A stretch of DNA of 51,307 bases. Origin: Chloroflexi bacterium bin125 (GTDB lineage: Bacteria; Chloroflexota; Dehalococcoidia; Bin125). The DNA lies in assembly GCA_002239025.1 (NCBI GenBank), contig MPNM01000020.1:1-51307 (forward strand), in the 5' to 3' direction. How positions within the stretch are numbered: position 1 is the stretch's first letter; every line of letters starts with the position of its first letter. Position numbers and translations under genes: made by a program. A model generated the notes under the pieces. The model was not told the DNA's origin. It did not search any database and saw only the letters and a program-made list of their open reading frames with translations. This document shows, in pieces, positions 42,781 through 51,232 of the stretch.

Positions 42781-44403
42781 TCACACGACCTGTGTGCCCT
42801 TTAGCGCGATCGCTTCATCGTGGTCGAACAGGCCGGCGTCTTCAACTACCTCGTCCTCATCTAGGTAGTCGCCGCTTGCAGTCATCTCCAACATAAGCCG
42901 ACGACCGTTTGTCTGCGCGTCCTCACTGGTGTCAAGACCGTGGAACATCATCAGACGTCGGAGGTGCCGATCGATCGTCTTGTCAGTTGCCAAGTCCCGG
43001 AAGTATCTTGAACCCATGCCGCTCCTGTTGGACGGATTCGATAGAAGATGAACGAATTCCGCCTCCTGGGGTAGTGAAAGCTGTCTGCGTAGGGACTCAT
43101 ACTCCTCCTTTTGGTCTCGTCCCTCGCCATCCTCAAAATATTCGCGATGGAAGATGAAGGCGTGAGGAAGCCTGAGAAGGCTCTCGAACTCCTCTTCGTT
43201 CTGACCATAGGCTCTCCGGAAAAACGGCGGGCTACCACTCACGACACCCTTTGTCGCCTGGAGCATTAGCTGGAAGGAACGGAGATAGTAGCGATTCCAA
43301 CCTTTGCCTACGTGTGATCTGTCTTTCAGGGTTACGGGCTGGTAACGCATCGGAAACGACCAGATTCGGATCCCTAGCTCTTCATTGAGGTCGATGTTGA
43401 GGCGCATCCGCTGGTAGAGATCCGCTGGAGTGTCCATGAAGTTGTAGAGCATATAGTTTGAAAGAGATGTAATCTGGTTTTGGGCTGCCATGCGGATTGA
43501 CCTTTCGTACACCTTTCTGACACCAATGTGATCGAATGCAATGCGCAGCGGGCTGATGCAAATGGTAGACATTTCTCGTAGGAACATGTCTGACTTGGCG
43601 AGGATTCGCGCGTCCACTCCCTGGTTAAAGTCGACGCGTCGCTTCGTCGGTCGTTCGCCATCTCTAGATAGTTTGGCACCTGGCGTAAAGCCAAGGTCAC
43701 GAATCTCGGCAATCACTTCCCTGTAGCGAGTTGAGGCTGCAATATTGTTGTCCATGAGCACGAGGTCCTTTTTCTCCCCGTGCCGTTTGGCCACTTCTTC
43801 GACAAGATTGGTCAGGGGTGGCATCTCGCGCTGGCCACCCTCCAGCTTCGGCACCCCGCAGAAAGAGCATGTCCTCACGCATCCGCGGGATGCGTAGCCA
43901 AAGTAGGCATCGTGTACCGGGTAGCTATAGTCGATGTCTTCAAGGATGCCGTAATCAGGGACTAACTCCTCAATTGGTGTGCCGGCTAGATCGTCGGCAC
44001 CGAACTCGAAGTCACTTGACGACAGTTCCAGAGCCACCGGTGGGGGACGGTCCAGCAGGCCCCTAACAAAGCGAACGCCGGCCCATCTGGGCTCTTTCAC
44101 GAAGGCTTCTTGCATGAGCGAGACTGCAATGCCACCCACGAACACTCGCTCGGGCTGGCCGCCGGCTGCACGTATGGCGAAATCTATTGCTGAGGCCGTG
44201 CGCTTCCACTCGAAGGTGAACAGCGTGGTGACATACACTCTGTCCCACGATCGTTTCAGCATTTCCTTGTTTTCGCCCTTAACAAAGGTGACATTGTCTC
44301 CTCGACCGGCGGGTCCGTGATAGGCGGCAAGCTTCATCAGGCCCAGCGGCGGGTATTTGTTGGGGTAGCCGGGTTCGATGAGCAGAATCTCCCGTGATCG
44401 CAT
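42781..44403 (-). CDS. Radical SAM protein, 540 aa
   Basis: The iron-sulphur cluster motif CxxxCxxC is present in ASRGCVRTCSFCG (Cys175, Cys179, Cys182). The N-terminus (EILLIEPGYPNKYPPLGLMKLA) resembles the cobalamin-binding-like domain of B12-type radical SAM enzymes, but no DxHxxG cobalamin motif is seen. After the cluster come LVLMDNNIAAS and other strands of the barrel; the C-terminal 150 residues are helical and unknown. GGGAG lies 8 bases before the ATG. It is the first gene of the operon with two GHKL ATPases and a partner. The substrate is unknown; a modification of protein or nucleic acid is possible. Confidence 0.85.
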   Translation of the reverse strand: MRSREILLIEPGYPNKYPPLGLMKLAAYHGPAGRGDNVTFVKGENKEMLKRSWDRVYVTTLFTFEWKRTASAIDFAIRAAGGQPERVFVGGIAVSLMQEAFVKEPRWAGVRFVRGLLDRPPPVALELSSSDFEFGADDLAGTPIEELVPDYGILEDIDYSYPVHDAYFGYASRGCVRTCSFCGVPKLEGGQREMPPLTNLVEEVAKRHGEKKDLVLMDNNIAASTRYREVIAEIRDLGFTPGAKLSRDGERPTKRRVDFNQGVDARILAKSDMFLREMSTICISPLRIAFDHIGVRKVYERSIRMAAQNQITSLSNYMLYNFMDTPADLYQRMRLNIDLNEELGIRIWSFPMRYQPVTLKDRSHVGKGWNRYYLRSFQLMLQATKGVVSGSPPFFRRAYGQNEEEFESLLRLPHAFIFHREYFEDGEGRDQKEEYESLRRQLSLPQEAEFVHLLSNPSNRSGMGSRYFRDLATDKTIDRHLRRLMMFHGLDTSEDAQTNGRRLMLEMTASGDYLDEDEVVEDAGLFDHDEAIALKGTQVV

Positions 44404-44445
44404 TAGGAACTCCCGGGAAGTGATGGTGCATTGGACATCGGATCC

Positions 44446-44474
44446 ATTCTAGTGGGCAAGGGAGTTACTTTGAG
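44446..44474 (-). promoter_or_regulatory. Possible promoter of the radical SAM/GHKL operon
   Basis: On the minus strand TAGAAT (44451-44446) is preceded, after 17 bases, by CTCAAA (44474-44469), a weak -35 box. It lies about 40 bases before the start codon. Confidence 0.35.
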
Positions 44475-44713
44475 CGTGACCCGATTGTGACCCGCAATGG
44501 GAAGGCGATGGTTTGCGGTTCTTCGCGTTGAGGGAATGGCGCGCGAGGTTGGCCCCCGGTTGCCAGGCCGCACTATCAAGCTCGCGTGCGCGCTGCCGGC
44601 ACACGTTCACCTAGGGTCTTGAGTCGCTAATGCGCTGAACAGATAGGAGAGATGATGGTGCCGGTTTGCCCATCCCGGGTGCTCGGTAGAGTGTCATTCC
44701 TGCCCAACTGGAC
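44475..44713. other. No supported gene
   Basis: DNA between the radical SAM operon and the IS630 remnant. No ORF or clear signal is visible. Confidence 0.4.
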
Positions 44714-45862
44714 TGCCCGACGCTGGCGATCGGACTGAGTGCGGTGGAGAAAGAGACGCTAGAGCACTAGGCGCGCAGACCAAGCAGAGCGCAGCCGGAT
44801 CACCCTCGCGGCGGCGGCCAGGTTGGCGAGCACGGATATCGATGCGGCGCTCGGTTGCTGTCCACTCACGCCGGCAAGTGGCGGCGACTCTTCACTGAGC
44901 GCCGGCTGAATGGGCTGAGCGATGAGTCGCGTCGCGGCGGGGCGCGCACGATCGGCGATGAGCAGGTGGAAGCGGTGATCGTCAAGACGCCGGAACAACA
45001 ACCACGCAACGCGACTTTCTGGTCAACTCTCTCAGTTGCCGCCGAGAGGGGCATGTCGCAGCCCGCCGTCTCCAGGATCTGGCGGGCCTTCGACCTCAAG
45101 CCGTACCTCTTCGAGCAGTTCAAGCTGTCGCCGGACCCGCAGTTCATCCATATGGTGCCGACGTGGCCGGCTTCTATCTCAACCGGCCGTCCTCGGTCGT
45201 GCTATGCGAGGACGAGACGACCCAGATCCGAGTGCTCGACCGCGCGGCGCCAACGCGGCCGATCCTGCTGGGTCTGCCGCGCCGACAGACCCACGGCTAC
45301 GTCTATCACCGGGCCAGCAATTTCCACGCAGCGCTAGGTACTGCCCTGGCCATGTGATTGCCGACCTGACTCCGCGACACCGGGCCCGCGCGTTCCGGCG
45401 CTTCCTCAACCTGATCGGCGAAGAGGTGCCCGATGAACTCGCGTTACATGTCCTCCTGGACAACGTGGCCACCCACAGCACCGCCGGGGTCCAGCGATGG
45501 CTCCAGCGCTACCCCCGCTTCCGCTTCCACTTCACGCAGACCTACAGCTCCTGGATGAACCTAGTCGAGCGGTGTCTCGCCGAACTGACCACCAAGTGGT
45601 TCAGGCGTGGCCGAACGCTGGGTTGCCGACTGGAACAAACATCCGCGCCCCTTCGTCTGGCACAAGACCGCCGAACAGATCTTTGGCAACCTGGCCGGAC
45701 ATCTCAACCGCATGCCCGACTCAGGACACCAGTTACTCTCCCTGGAGGAATGGATCGACAAGTTCGAACGGCCGCATCACAAGCACCTGCGAGAGACGTG
45801 GCCATTGACGGAGCCAGGCACTGCAAGCACCATCTCTACAGCCATTCGAAGAAACAGGCGTG
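44714..45862 (+). pseudogene. IS630-family transposase, frameshifted
   Basis: Pieces in all three frames reconstruct an IS630 transposase: WRRLFTERRLNGLSDE, SQPAVSRIWRAFDLKPY and FKLSPDPQF, then AGFYLNRPSSVVLCEDETTQI (first Asp region), then LHVLLDNVATHSTAGVQRWL and FTQTYSSWMNLVERCLAELT (the second Asp and the Glu), and finally HPRPFVWHKTAEQIFGNLAG. At least three frameshifts and a TAG near 44771 make it inactive. Confidence 0.85.
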
Positions 45863-46277
45863 ATGAGAACGCCGTTCGCCGGCGCGGACTGTTGGATTGG
45901 CATCCCCTCTGCGCTAGCGTGGGCAACGCCAACGGAGACAACGCGCTACTGAGTGATTATCGACTTCCGAGGCGGCGATGCGGTCGACTTGCTCAATCGG
46001 CAAACGGCTTCGATCTCAAGCACGCCTAAAGGATCCGGCTAGCGAATTGATGCGACGATGAGATCGCTCAACTCGCCAAGCTGATTGAGATTGATGAGAG
46101 CGAGTTTATCCGCAACAGCAGATGTGGCGTCGTCATGGCAGTGTCACTCGAAGCGCTCAACATCAAAGTCGCATTGGAGTAGCCAGTGGGTTGGAACACC
46201 GACGGGACAAGGAGGCCACCTGGACGGAAGAGTTGCTCGCAGGACTTGGCTATGCGCGTTAGCGTTGGGAGTGTGGA
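45863..46277. other. No supported gene
   Basis: Decayed DNA between the IS630 remnant and the DUF4160 gene. A short stretch (KLIEIDESEFIRN, then GVVMAVSLEALNIKVALE) near 46075-46180 looks protein-like but has no clear start and ends in TAG. Confidence 0.4.
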
Positions 46278-46514
46278 ATGCCGAAGGCGTTTGAGGAGGG
46301 TCCCTATCGATTCTTTTTCTACTCCAACGATCGAGACGAACCGATCCATGTACATGTCAAACGCGAGAGGAATGTGGCAAAATTCTGGCTCGATCCGGTG
46401 CAGCTGGAGCGCAGCGGCGGATTCCGGCCCGCAGAACTGCGGACGATCGAGAGAATCGTCCAGGCCAATCAGGAATCTCTGATGGAGGAATGGCATGGTC
46501 ACTTCAACGACTGA
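46278..46514 (+). CDS. DUF4160 family protein, 78 aa
   Basis: RFFFYSNDRDEPIHVHVKRE and AKFWLDPVQLERSGGFRPAEL are the conserved blocks of DUF4160, with the typical HVHV motif, and the length matches the family. These genes are usually followed by a DUF2442 gene, as here, with a 20-base overlap. The pair behaves in genomes like a toxin-antitoxin or regulatory module; its biochemical role is not established. Confidence 0.85.
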   Translation: MPKAFEEGPYRFFFYSNDRDEPIHVHVKRERNVAKFWLDPVQLERSGGFRPAELRTIERIVQANQESLMEEWHGHFND

Positions 46515-46839
46515 GATAGGGACTCCTCGGGCGACAGATGTCTCTGTGACCGATGACACACTGATGGTCGACCTGTCGGATGGCCGGGCCCTATCCGTCC
46601 CCCTACTTTGGTTCCCGCGGCTGACCCACGGCACCGACGAAGAGCGTGACAATTGGGAGCTCATCGGCGCCGGGGAAGGGATCCATTGGTCCGAACTGGA
46701 CGAGGACATCAGCGTTGAGGGACTACTCGCGGGCAAGCGCTCCGCAGAGAGCCAAACGTCATTGCGCCACTGGCGCAATGAGAGAGTTCATGCTCATGAG
46801 AATGTCGAGAGTTCCTTCCTGGAGAGGCAAAGTGATTGA
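46495..46839 (+). CDS. DUF2442 family protein, 114 aa
   Basis: It overlaps the DUF4160 gene by 20 bases. The motifs TLMVDLSDGRALSVPLLWFPRL and NWELIGAGEGIHWSELDEDISVEGLL are the standard DUF2442 core. The last 25 residues look unlike the family (family members end soon after GLL), so the tail may be altered by downstream rearrangement. It forms a two-gene unit with the preceding gene. Confidence 0.85.
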   Translation: MVTSTTEIGTPRATDVSVTDDTLMVDLSDGRALSVPLLWFPRLTHGTDEERDNWELIGAGEGIHWSELDEDISVEGLLAGKRSAESQTSLRHWRNERVHAHENVESSFLERQSD

Positions 46840-46944
46840 TTTGGACGAGCCAACCGTCCCCGGTTGCTGGAGGGATGGTCACTGTTGGAACTCGAACCCA
46901 GAAGAGCCCGGTGAGCTCCCGAGAATGTGAGTAGGGACCTACAG

Positions 46945-47024
46945 CGCGATCTCCCAGGAAAAAGTTTGCAGTACGGTCTCGTTAGACCCACTTTTCACGA
47001 CCATCTGATATTGAACTACGAACT
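46945..47024. repeat. Degenerate copy of the large inverted repeat
   Basis: CGATCTCCCAGGAAAAAG followed by AGTTTGCAGTACGG on the left and a right arm ending ACTACGAACT at 47024 match the repeat at 27863-27924, with a similar CACTTTTCAC centre. It ends 2 bases before the truncated edge of an IS5 copy. Confidence 0.6.
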
Positions 47025-47026
47025 GA

Positions 47027-48070
47027 CTTGTTGTGGGCCCGGCCGAGATAGCGCAGCTTGTCGCCCCTGCTGATCGTATTGATCGGGCCAAAGACTTCTT
47101 TGTCCCGTTCGCGTCGGCGCTGACTCTTGCGGTAGCCCAGGTGCCGCGTGGTCCTGCCGTCGTTCGCGCTGCGCCGCCAGCGTTCGCTCTGGGCTACGTA
47201 CGGTGTGACGCCCAGGTCCGCGGGTTCCAGATGAAGTCGTGCGTGTCGTAACTGCGGTGGGCACCTAGCGTGGCTGGTCCGCAGACCCCGCGTCAGGAGC
47301 GAGGGAGGCTGCGGCGCTCCAGCATCTCGAGAGCCGCCTCGCGTTCGGCGTAGCCGTCGGTCTAGGTAAGCTCGACATCGACCGCCAGACCATTCCGGTT
47401 CTCAGTCAGCACGTGACCGAGGAAGCAGAGTTACGCGCCTTGCTGCATGCCCTCGCGGTAGAGCCGCGCCTCGGGATCGGTGGTCGAGGCGTGCTTATCG
47501 CGACTGCGACGCTCGCCCTTGAAGTCAGCGTGGCGGTTGCGTCCGCCGCGCTGACCATTTTGCAGCGGTTGTTCGTCGAGCGGACAGTAACTCTTGTGCG
47601 AGGCCCAGACCTCCAGCAGCGTGCTGTCAACGGTGAAGTGGTGGGCCGAGAGCAGCCGCCGGCGACGCGCCTCGCGGACTACTTCCTTGAGCAAGACCCG
47701 CGCCGCGTCCGCCTCCAGCAGCCGCTCGCGGTTCCTCGTGAAGGTCGTCGGGTGCAACGGCTCATCCTCCACGTTGAGGCCGAGGAACAACTTGAACAGG
47801 ATGTTGTAGCGCAACTGCTCGCAGAACTGGCGCTCCGAGCGGATCGTGTCGAAGGCCACCAAGAGGCTTTTCTTGAGCAGGTGCACGGGCGGGATCGAGG
47901 GACGTCCGCCGGCCGCGTAGACCTTGTCGAAGAGCGGCGACATCCACCCCAAACGCCGAATCGACCAGCGGCTTGATCCGACGCAGCGGGTGGTCCCGCG
48001 GCACAAAGCCCTCCGGCGTCAAGCCCAACATCAACGTCGCCTGCCGCTCGGTCTCACCACGCACCTCCAT
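47027..48070 (-). pseudogene. IS5-group transposase remnant (copy 3)
   Basis: The N-terminus starts at 48070 (GETERQATLMLGLTPEGF). After a frameshift the main frame continues RPSIPPVHLLKKSLLVAF, SERQFCEQLRYNILFKLFLGLNVEDEP, THFTV-like blocks and HASTTDPEARLYRE. Further stops and frameshifts follow, including a TAG within VELT-stop-TDGYAE and a 24-bp palindromic insert. The 3' end is cut off at 47027, next to the inverted-repeat element. Confidence 0.85.
47287..47310 (-). repeat. 24-bp palindromic insert in IS5 copy 3
   Basis: Eight codons (SLPRS-stop-RG) are inserted at the same site as the insert at 3246-3269 in copy 1; copy 2 lacks it. The left arm has decayed relative to the right (CGCGGGG), consistent with an older insertion. 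Confidence 0.75.
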
Positions 48071-48240
48071 GATCTCACACGTCCTTTTCAGCAGTGTGAT
48101 AGACGCGACTACTCCCTTCCTTTGAGTAGAAGCATAGGGAACAGGTCTGCGCTACTCTAGGCGAAGATCGCTCAGGTCGGCGCTGCCTGCCAAGCAAGCA
48201 GGCCCGTGATCTAGAGCGGAACCTTGAGGAACAGTAAAGG

Positions 48241-48561
48241 ATGAAGGCAAGCATGCCTGAACAGGACATCGACGCAGCGCTAGACGCGGCACAGCAGTGG
48301 TACGACTCATTGCTCTTCGCTCTATTGCAGGTCGGGGGGATCGACCCAACTTCAAGCGATGTAGCAAGTCAGATCCGTGAATCAGTCCACCGTGATTTGT
48401 TCCCGCTTCCGCCGCTAGTGGCTAGGGGAATATCGGCCCGTTACGACTACACGGCGACAGCCGCTCGATTGCTTGAAGAGAGAGGATATCGAGACCCCTA
48501 TGGCCTTCTGGGAGGATTGCTCGATCTAAAGGCCCTAGCCGCTGAGGACGAGGAGAAGTAG
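48241..48561 (+). CDS. Hypothetical protein, 106 aa
   Basis: A soluble helical protein (DAALDAAQQWYDSLLFALLQVGG) without motifs I recognise. A possible alternative start is the second Met (residue 5). There is no strong ribosome binding site. It stands alone between two transposase remnants. Confidence 0.45.
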   Translation: MKASMPEQDIDAALDAAQQWYDSLLFALLQVGGIDPTSSDVASQIRESVHRDLFPLPPLVARGISARYDYTATAARLLEERGYRDPYGLLGGLLDLKALAAEDEEK

Positions 48562-48689
48562 AGTTGTTGACCTCCATATGTCACCATCGGTTGGGACGTC
48601 AACAGCAACGCAAGGGTTGCTTCGACTAGGGCCGGCTCACTCTGTTTGAGACCTGTGGCAGAGTTGCGGGACGGTCTGGCGGCCGGGTC

Positions 48690-49470
48690 AATGTGATCAT
48701 GCAACTGACCGACGCATAATGGGCGCGGATCGAGCCACTCATGCCGACTCCACGCGGGAACTGCAAGTTGCCTTCGCGACAGGCGCTTGAGGGCTGACTG
48801 TTCGTCACCAAAGAAGGATGTACCTGGCGCGCCTTGCCCGTACGCTTCGGTCCCTGGCACACGGTCTACATGCGCGGACGGTGTTGGATCCACAAGGGCG
48901 TGCTGGAGCGCGTCTTCGCTGAGCTGCAGCGCATTGAGTTGCAGGCGCAGACCAAGCAAGCTGAGCCAGAGCGGCCGCTGTGCGTCTCGATCGACAGCAC
49001 GAACGTGAAGGTCCATCAGGACGGGATGGGAGCACCCAGCAACAGGGGCGCCAGGCGATCGGTCGCTCGCGCGGGGGCCTGACGACCAAGTTGAACGCCG
49101 TCGTGCCGGAAGACCGGCTGCCGCTGATCCTGACCCTGACGCCGGGCCACTGGGGCGATGCGCCCTGGGACCGCTGGCTCTTGGAACAGCTCGGGCCGAT
49201 ATCTAGTCGGCCGCAGCTGCTCGCCGACCGTGCCTACGAGGGCGATGCAATGCGCGCGTTGGCCGCCGAACTCGGTTAGGAGTTCGTCACCCCGCCTAAG
49301 ACGAATCGCCTCAAGCCCTGGGCACTGAACCGTGTTGCCTACCGCGCCCGCACCGCGATCGAACGCTATTTCGGTCACATCAAGCGACTGCGCGGCATCG
49401 CCTGCAGGTGTTACAAACTCGCCCACGTCTACCTCAACCAAATTCTCCTCGCCTGCATACACTTCATGAC
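48690..49470 (+). pseudogene. IS5-family (IS427-like) transposase, broken
   Basis: LPVRFGPWHTVYMRGRCW, LCVSIDSTNVKVHQDG and, after a frameshift, GGLTTKLNAVVPEDRLPLI, LLADRAYEGDAMRAL and TAIERYFGHIKRLRGIA are the ordered blocks of an IS5-family DDE transposase. In-frame stops near 48791 and at 49277-49279 and the frameshift near 49050 make it inactive. The end, HVYLNQILLACI, is intact. Confidence 0.8.
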
Positions 49471-49539
49471 GAAACAGAGTGAACAGGCCTTAGAGGGTGA
49501 CTTCGCCGTTCTAAGGACCCCAAGTCGCCGACAACAACG

Positions 49540-49570
49540 CCACCTCCCAGGAAAAGTTCGCAGTACGGTC
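49540..49570. repeat. Partial copy of the large repeat
   Basis: CACCTCCCAGGAAAAG followed by TTCGCAGTACGGTCTCG matches the left half of the copy at 46945. It sits where the IstA coding similarity ends, so it may mark an element edge. Confidence 0.55.
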
Positions 49571-49571
49571 T

Positions 49572-49898
49572 CGCTTGGCCCACGTAGGCGCGCACCGTCG
49601 GCTCGGCCACCTGAGCGCCGCGCTCGTCCACCAGCCGCTGCCAGATGCGCCGCGCCGTGTGGCGCTGCTTGCGCGGCGCGCTCAGATCGTCCACCAGCCA
49701 CTGGCGGACCGTCTCGCGGTGCGGACCCAGCCGCGGCGCCGCCCGGCGGCTCGGCCGGCGCGGCGGCGGCAGCGCCGAACCCAGCGCTTGACGCACCGTC
49801 CGCCGGTGCACTCGGTGTCGGCGCGAGAGGCCGCGAATCGACACGCCCTCCTCGCGCGAATCTCGTCGAATACGCTCAAATAACTCCACCTTCGACAA
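49572..49898 (-). pseudogene. istA: IS21-family IstA N-terminal fragment
   Basis: MSKVELFERIRRD, EGVSIRGLSRRHRVHRRTVRQAL (HTH) and LSAPRKQRHTARRIWQRLVDE are the first 110 residues of an IstA transposase. The DDE domain and istB are missing; the match ends at TVRAYVGQ next to the repeat at 49540-49570. The IS21 left end follows upstream. Confidence 0.8.
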
Positions 49899-49959
49899 CT
49901 CCTCATCCTTTGCTCCGGGTAACTCGTGATCACCCGAGCCTAGTCACTGGATCGGTCGG

Positions 49960-50004
49960 AGGTGGGGCCACTTCAGAAGATCAAAACGGCCCCAGGTGGG
50001 GCCA
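49960..50004. repeat. IS21-type terminal repeats
   Basis: AGGTGGGGCCA occurs at 49960-49970 and again at 49994-50004 in direct orientation, upstream of the istA fragment. This spacing of short repeats is usual at IS21-family ends. Confidence 0.5.
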
Positions 50005-50014
50005 AATCAAACAA

Positions 50015-50341
50015 TCATTCCCACTGACGCAAGCCCTGCTCAGGTTCCTGTAGGCGGGGCCCCTCCCCACCGCCTGACTTGTTCGACGCTGGCGGAGTCT
50101 GCCGTTCCTCGCTCTCCTGCTCTTGTTGCAACTCCCCGTCTCCGCGTTCGCGCAGGTACTTCTGCAGCACCCCGCGCATCTTCCGGCTGACGTGCCGGGA
50201 CTCCTGGCAGTTGGCCGCCGTGCGGTAGCTGACCTCCAGCAGCTCAGCCGCCTTGACGATGCCTTCGACCTCGACCAACCGGTCCAGCGCCGCCAGCAAC
50301 TGCTCGTCGCTGGGCGCCCCCTCGCGTCCCCGCCTGCTCAT
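50015..50341 (-). CDS. HTH-type small DNA-binding protein, 108 aa
   Basis: Residues 10-50 (SDEQLLAALDRLVEVEGIVKAAELLEVSYRTAANC when joined) form a helix-turn-helix of the type found in small proteins near IS elements. A Glu/Gln-rich tail (LQQEQESEERQ) follows. The protein probably binds DNA. A phased repeat array lies 50-120 bases upstream of its start, on the side where its own promoter should be. The partner genes usual for the family are absent. Confidence 0.65.
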   Translation of the reverse strand: MSRRGREGAPSDEQLLAALDRLVEVEGIVKAAELLEVSYRTAANCQESRHVSRKMRGVLQKYLRERGDGELQQEQESEERQTPPASNKSGGGEGPRLQEPEQGLRQWE

Positions 50342-50392
50342 CCGACCCCTCCCCTCCTGTTGCCTGGAACACTGTCCGCCCGTGTCCGCTCA

Positions 50393-50462
50393 CTGGCCAG
50401 AACCCGGACAACCTGGCCAGAACTGCAATAAAAGTGCAATTTCACTGCAATCTGACTGCAAT
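50393..50462. promoter_or_regulatory. Phased direct repeats upstream of the HTH gene
   Basis: CTGGCCAGAAC occurs twice (50393-50403, 50413-50423), 20 bases apart. Immediately after, TGCAAT occurs four times with an exact 11-base period (50424, 50435, 50446, 50457). The spacing puts each copy on nearly the same face of the DNA, as for an operator array or iterons. It is probably bound by the adjacent HTH protein, by inference. Confidence 0.6.
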
Positions 50463-50975
50463 TCGGGGGGAAGGAGCCCCAGACACCCACTGGTTGCCGG
50501 TTACCTCCGGTAGGAGGGGTCAAGTCCAGTCCAGGACTGGAGATCCGGCCCCGATTGCAATTGTCAATCGCGTCCGGATTCCTGTACACGCCTCCGACCT
50601 CCAACGAGGTGATCCCGCTGTCCGATCAGATCAAGTGTGTCGCAAGCAACGGTACCGGCGAGCGGGTCGGTTCAGGCCAGCGTCGCCCCGATGGCCAATC
50701 CCGAAGTGGATCAGCCACGCTCCTGTAGAAAGGAGCGCAGGTGCGTTGGCGTCTGCTTGCAGTGGAGGCGGCCTTCGCGCAACTCGTCGTGCTCGGCGAT
50801 GACGGATGTCGACATGGTCTGCCTCGACGGCGCGGCGCCCGCGAGCGGCGTGGTTCGGTTGGCGATCGCTTGGAACTGCGTCGTGCCGAGATCGACATAG
50901 GATTGACGGTCGAACGAGCACGAGCGCCAGGACAACCTGGCCGGCACTTCAGCTCGCTTGAGCAAGGCAATCGAC
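50463..50975. other. No supported gene
   Basis: Many overlapping frames are open on both strands because of the high GC content, but none has a family resemblance. ATTGCAATTGTCAAT near 50553 is related to the repeat array. Confidence 0.35.
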
Positions 50976-51110
50976 ATGACCCAGACACCGAGAATGCGTG
51001 GCAAGGGCGGTAAAGGCGGCAAGAGCGGCGGCGGTCGCCCGGCCAACGCGCCGAGCACGACCGGCAAGCCCTCCGGCGGCGGACGCGGCAACAACCCGCC
51101 CAAGCGCTAG
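50976..51110 (+). CDS. Gly/Lys/Arg-rich small protein, 44 aa
   Basis: The ATG at 50976 follows AGCAAGG by 8 bases. The product is low-complexity and basic (MRGKGGKGGKSGGGRP, PSGGGRGNNPPKR), without predicted fold, and the base pattern keeps the Gly/Lys codons in frame. It could be a nucleic-acid-binding tail-like peptide. The family is unknown. Confidence 0.4.
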   Translation: MTQTPRMRGKGGKGGKSGGGRPANAPSTTGKPSGGGRGNNPPKR

Positions 51111-51232
51111 CGACCCGATCCGGGCGATTCCTGGTCGGCGCCGTTGATCGGCGTCGAAGCGCTCACGGCTCCGCAGCACGCGTTCGCTCCCCAGCCACAC
51201 CCCCAGCGATATGCACTCTTCGGATTCCAACT

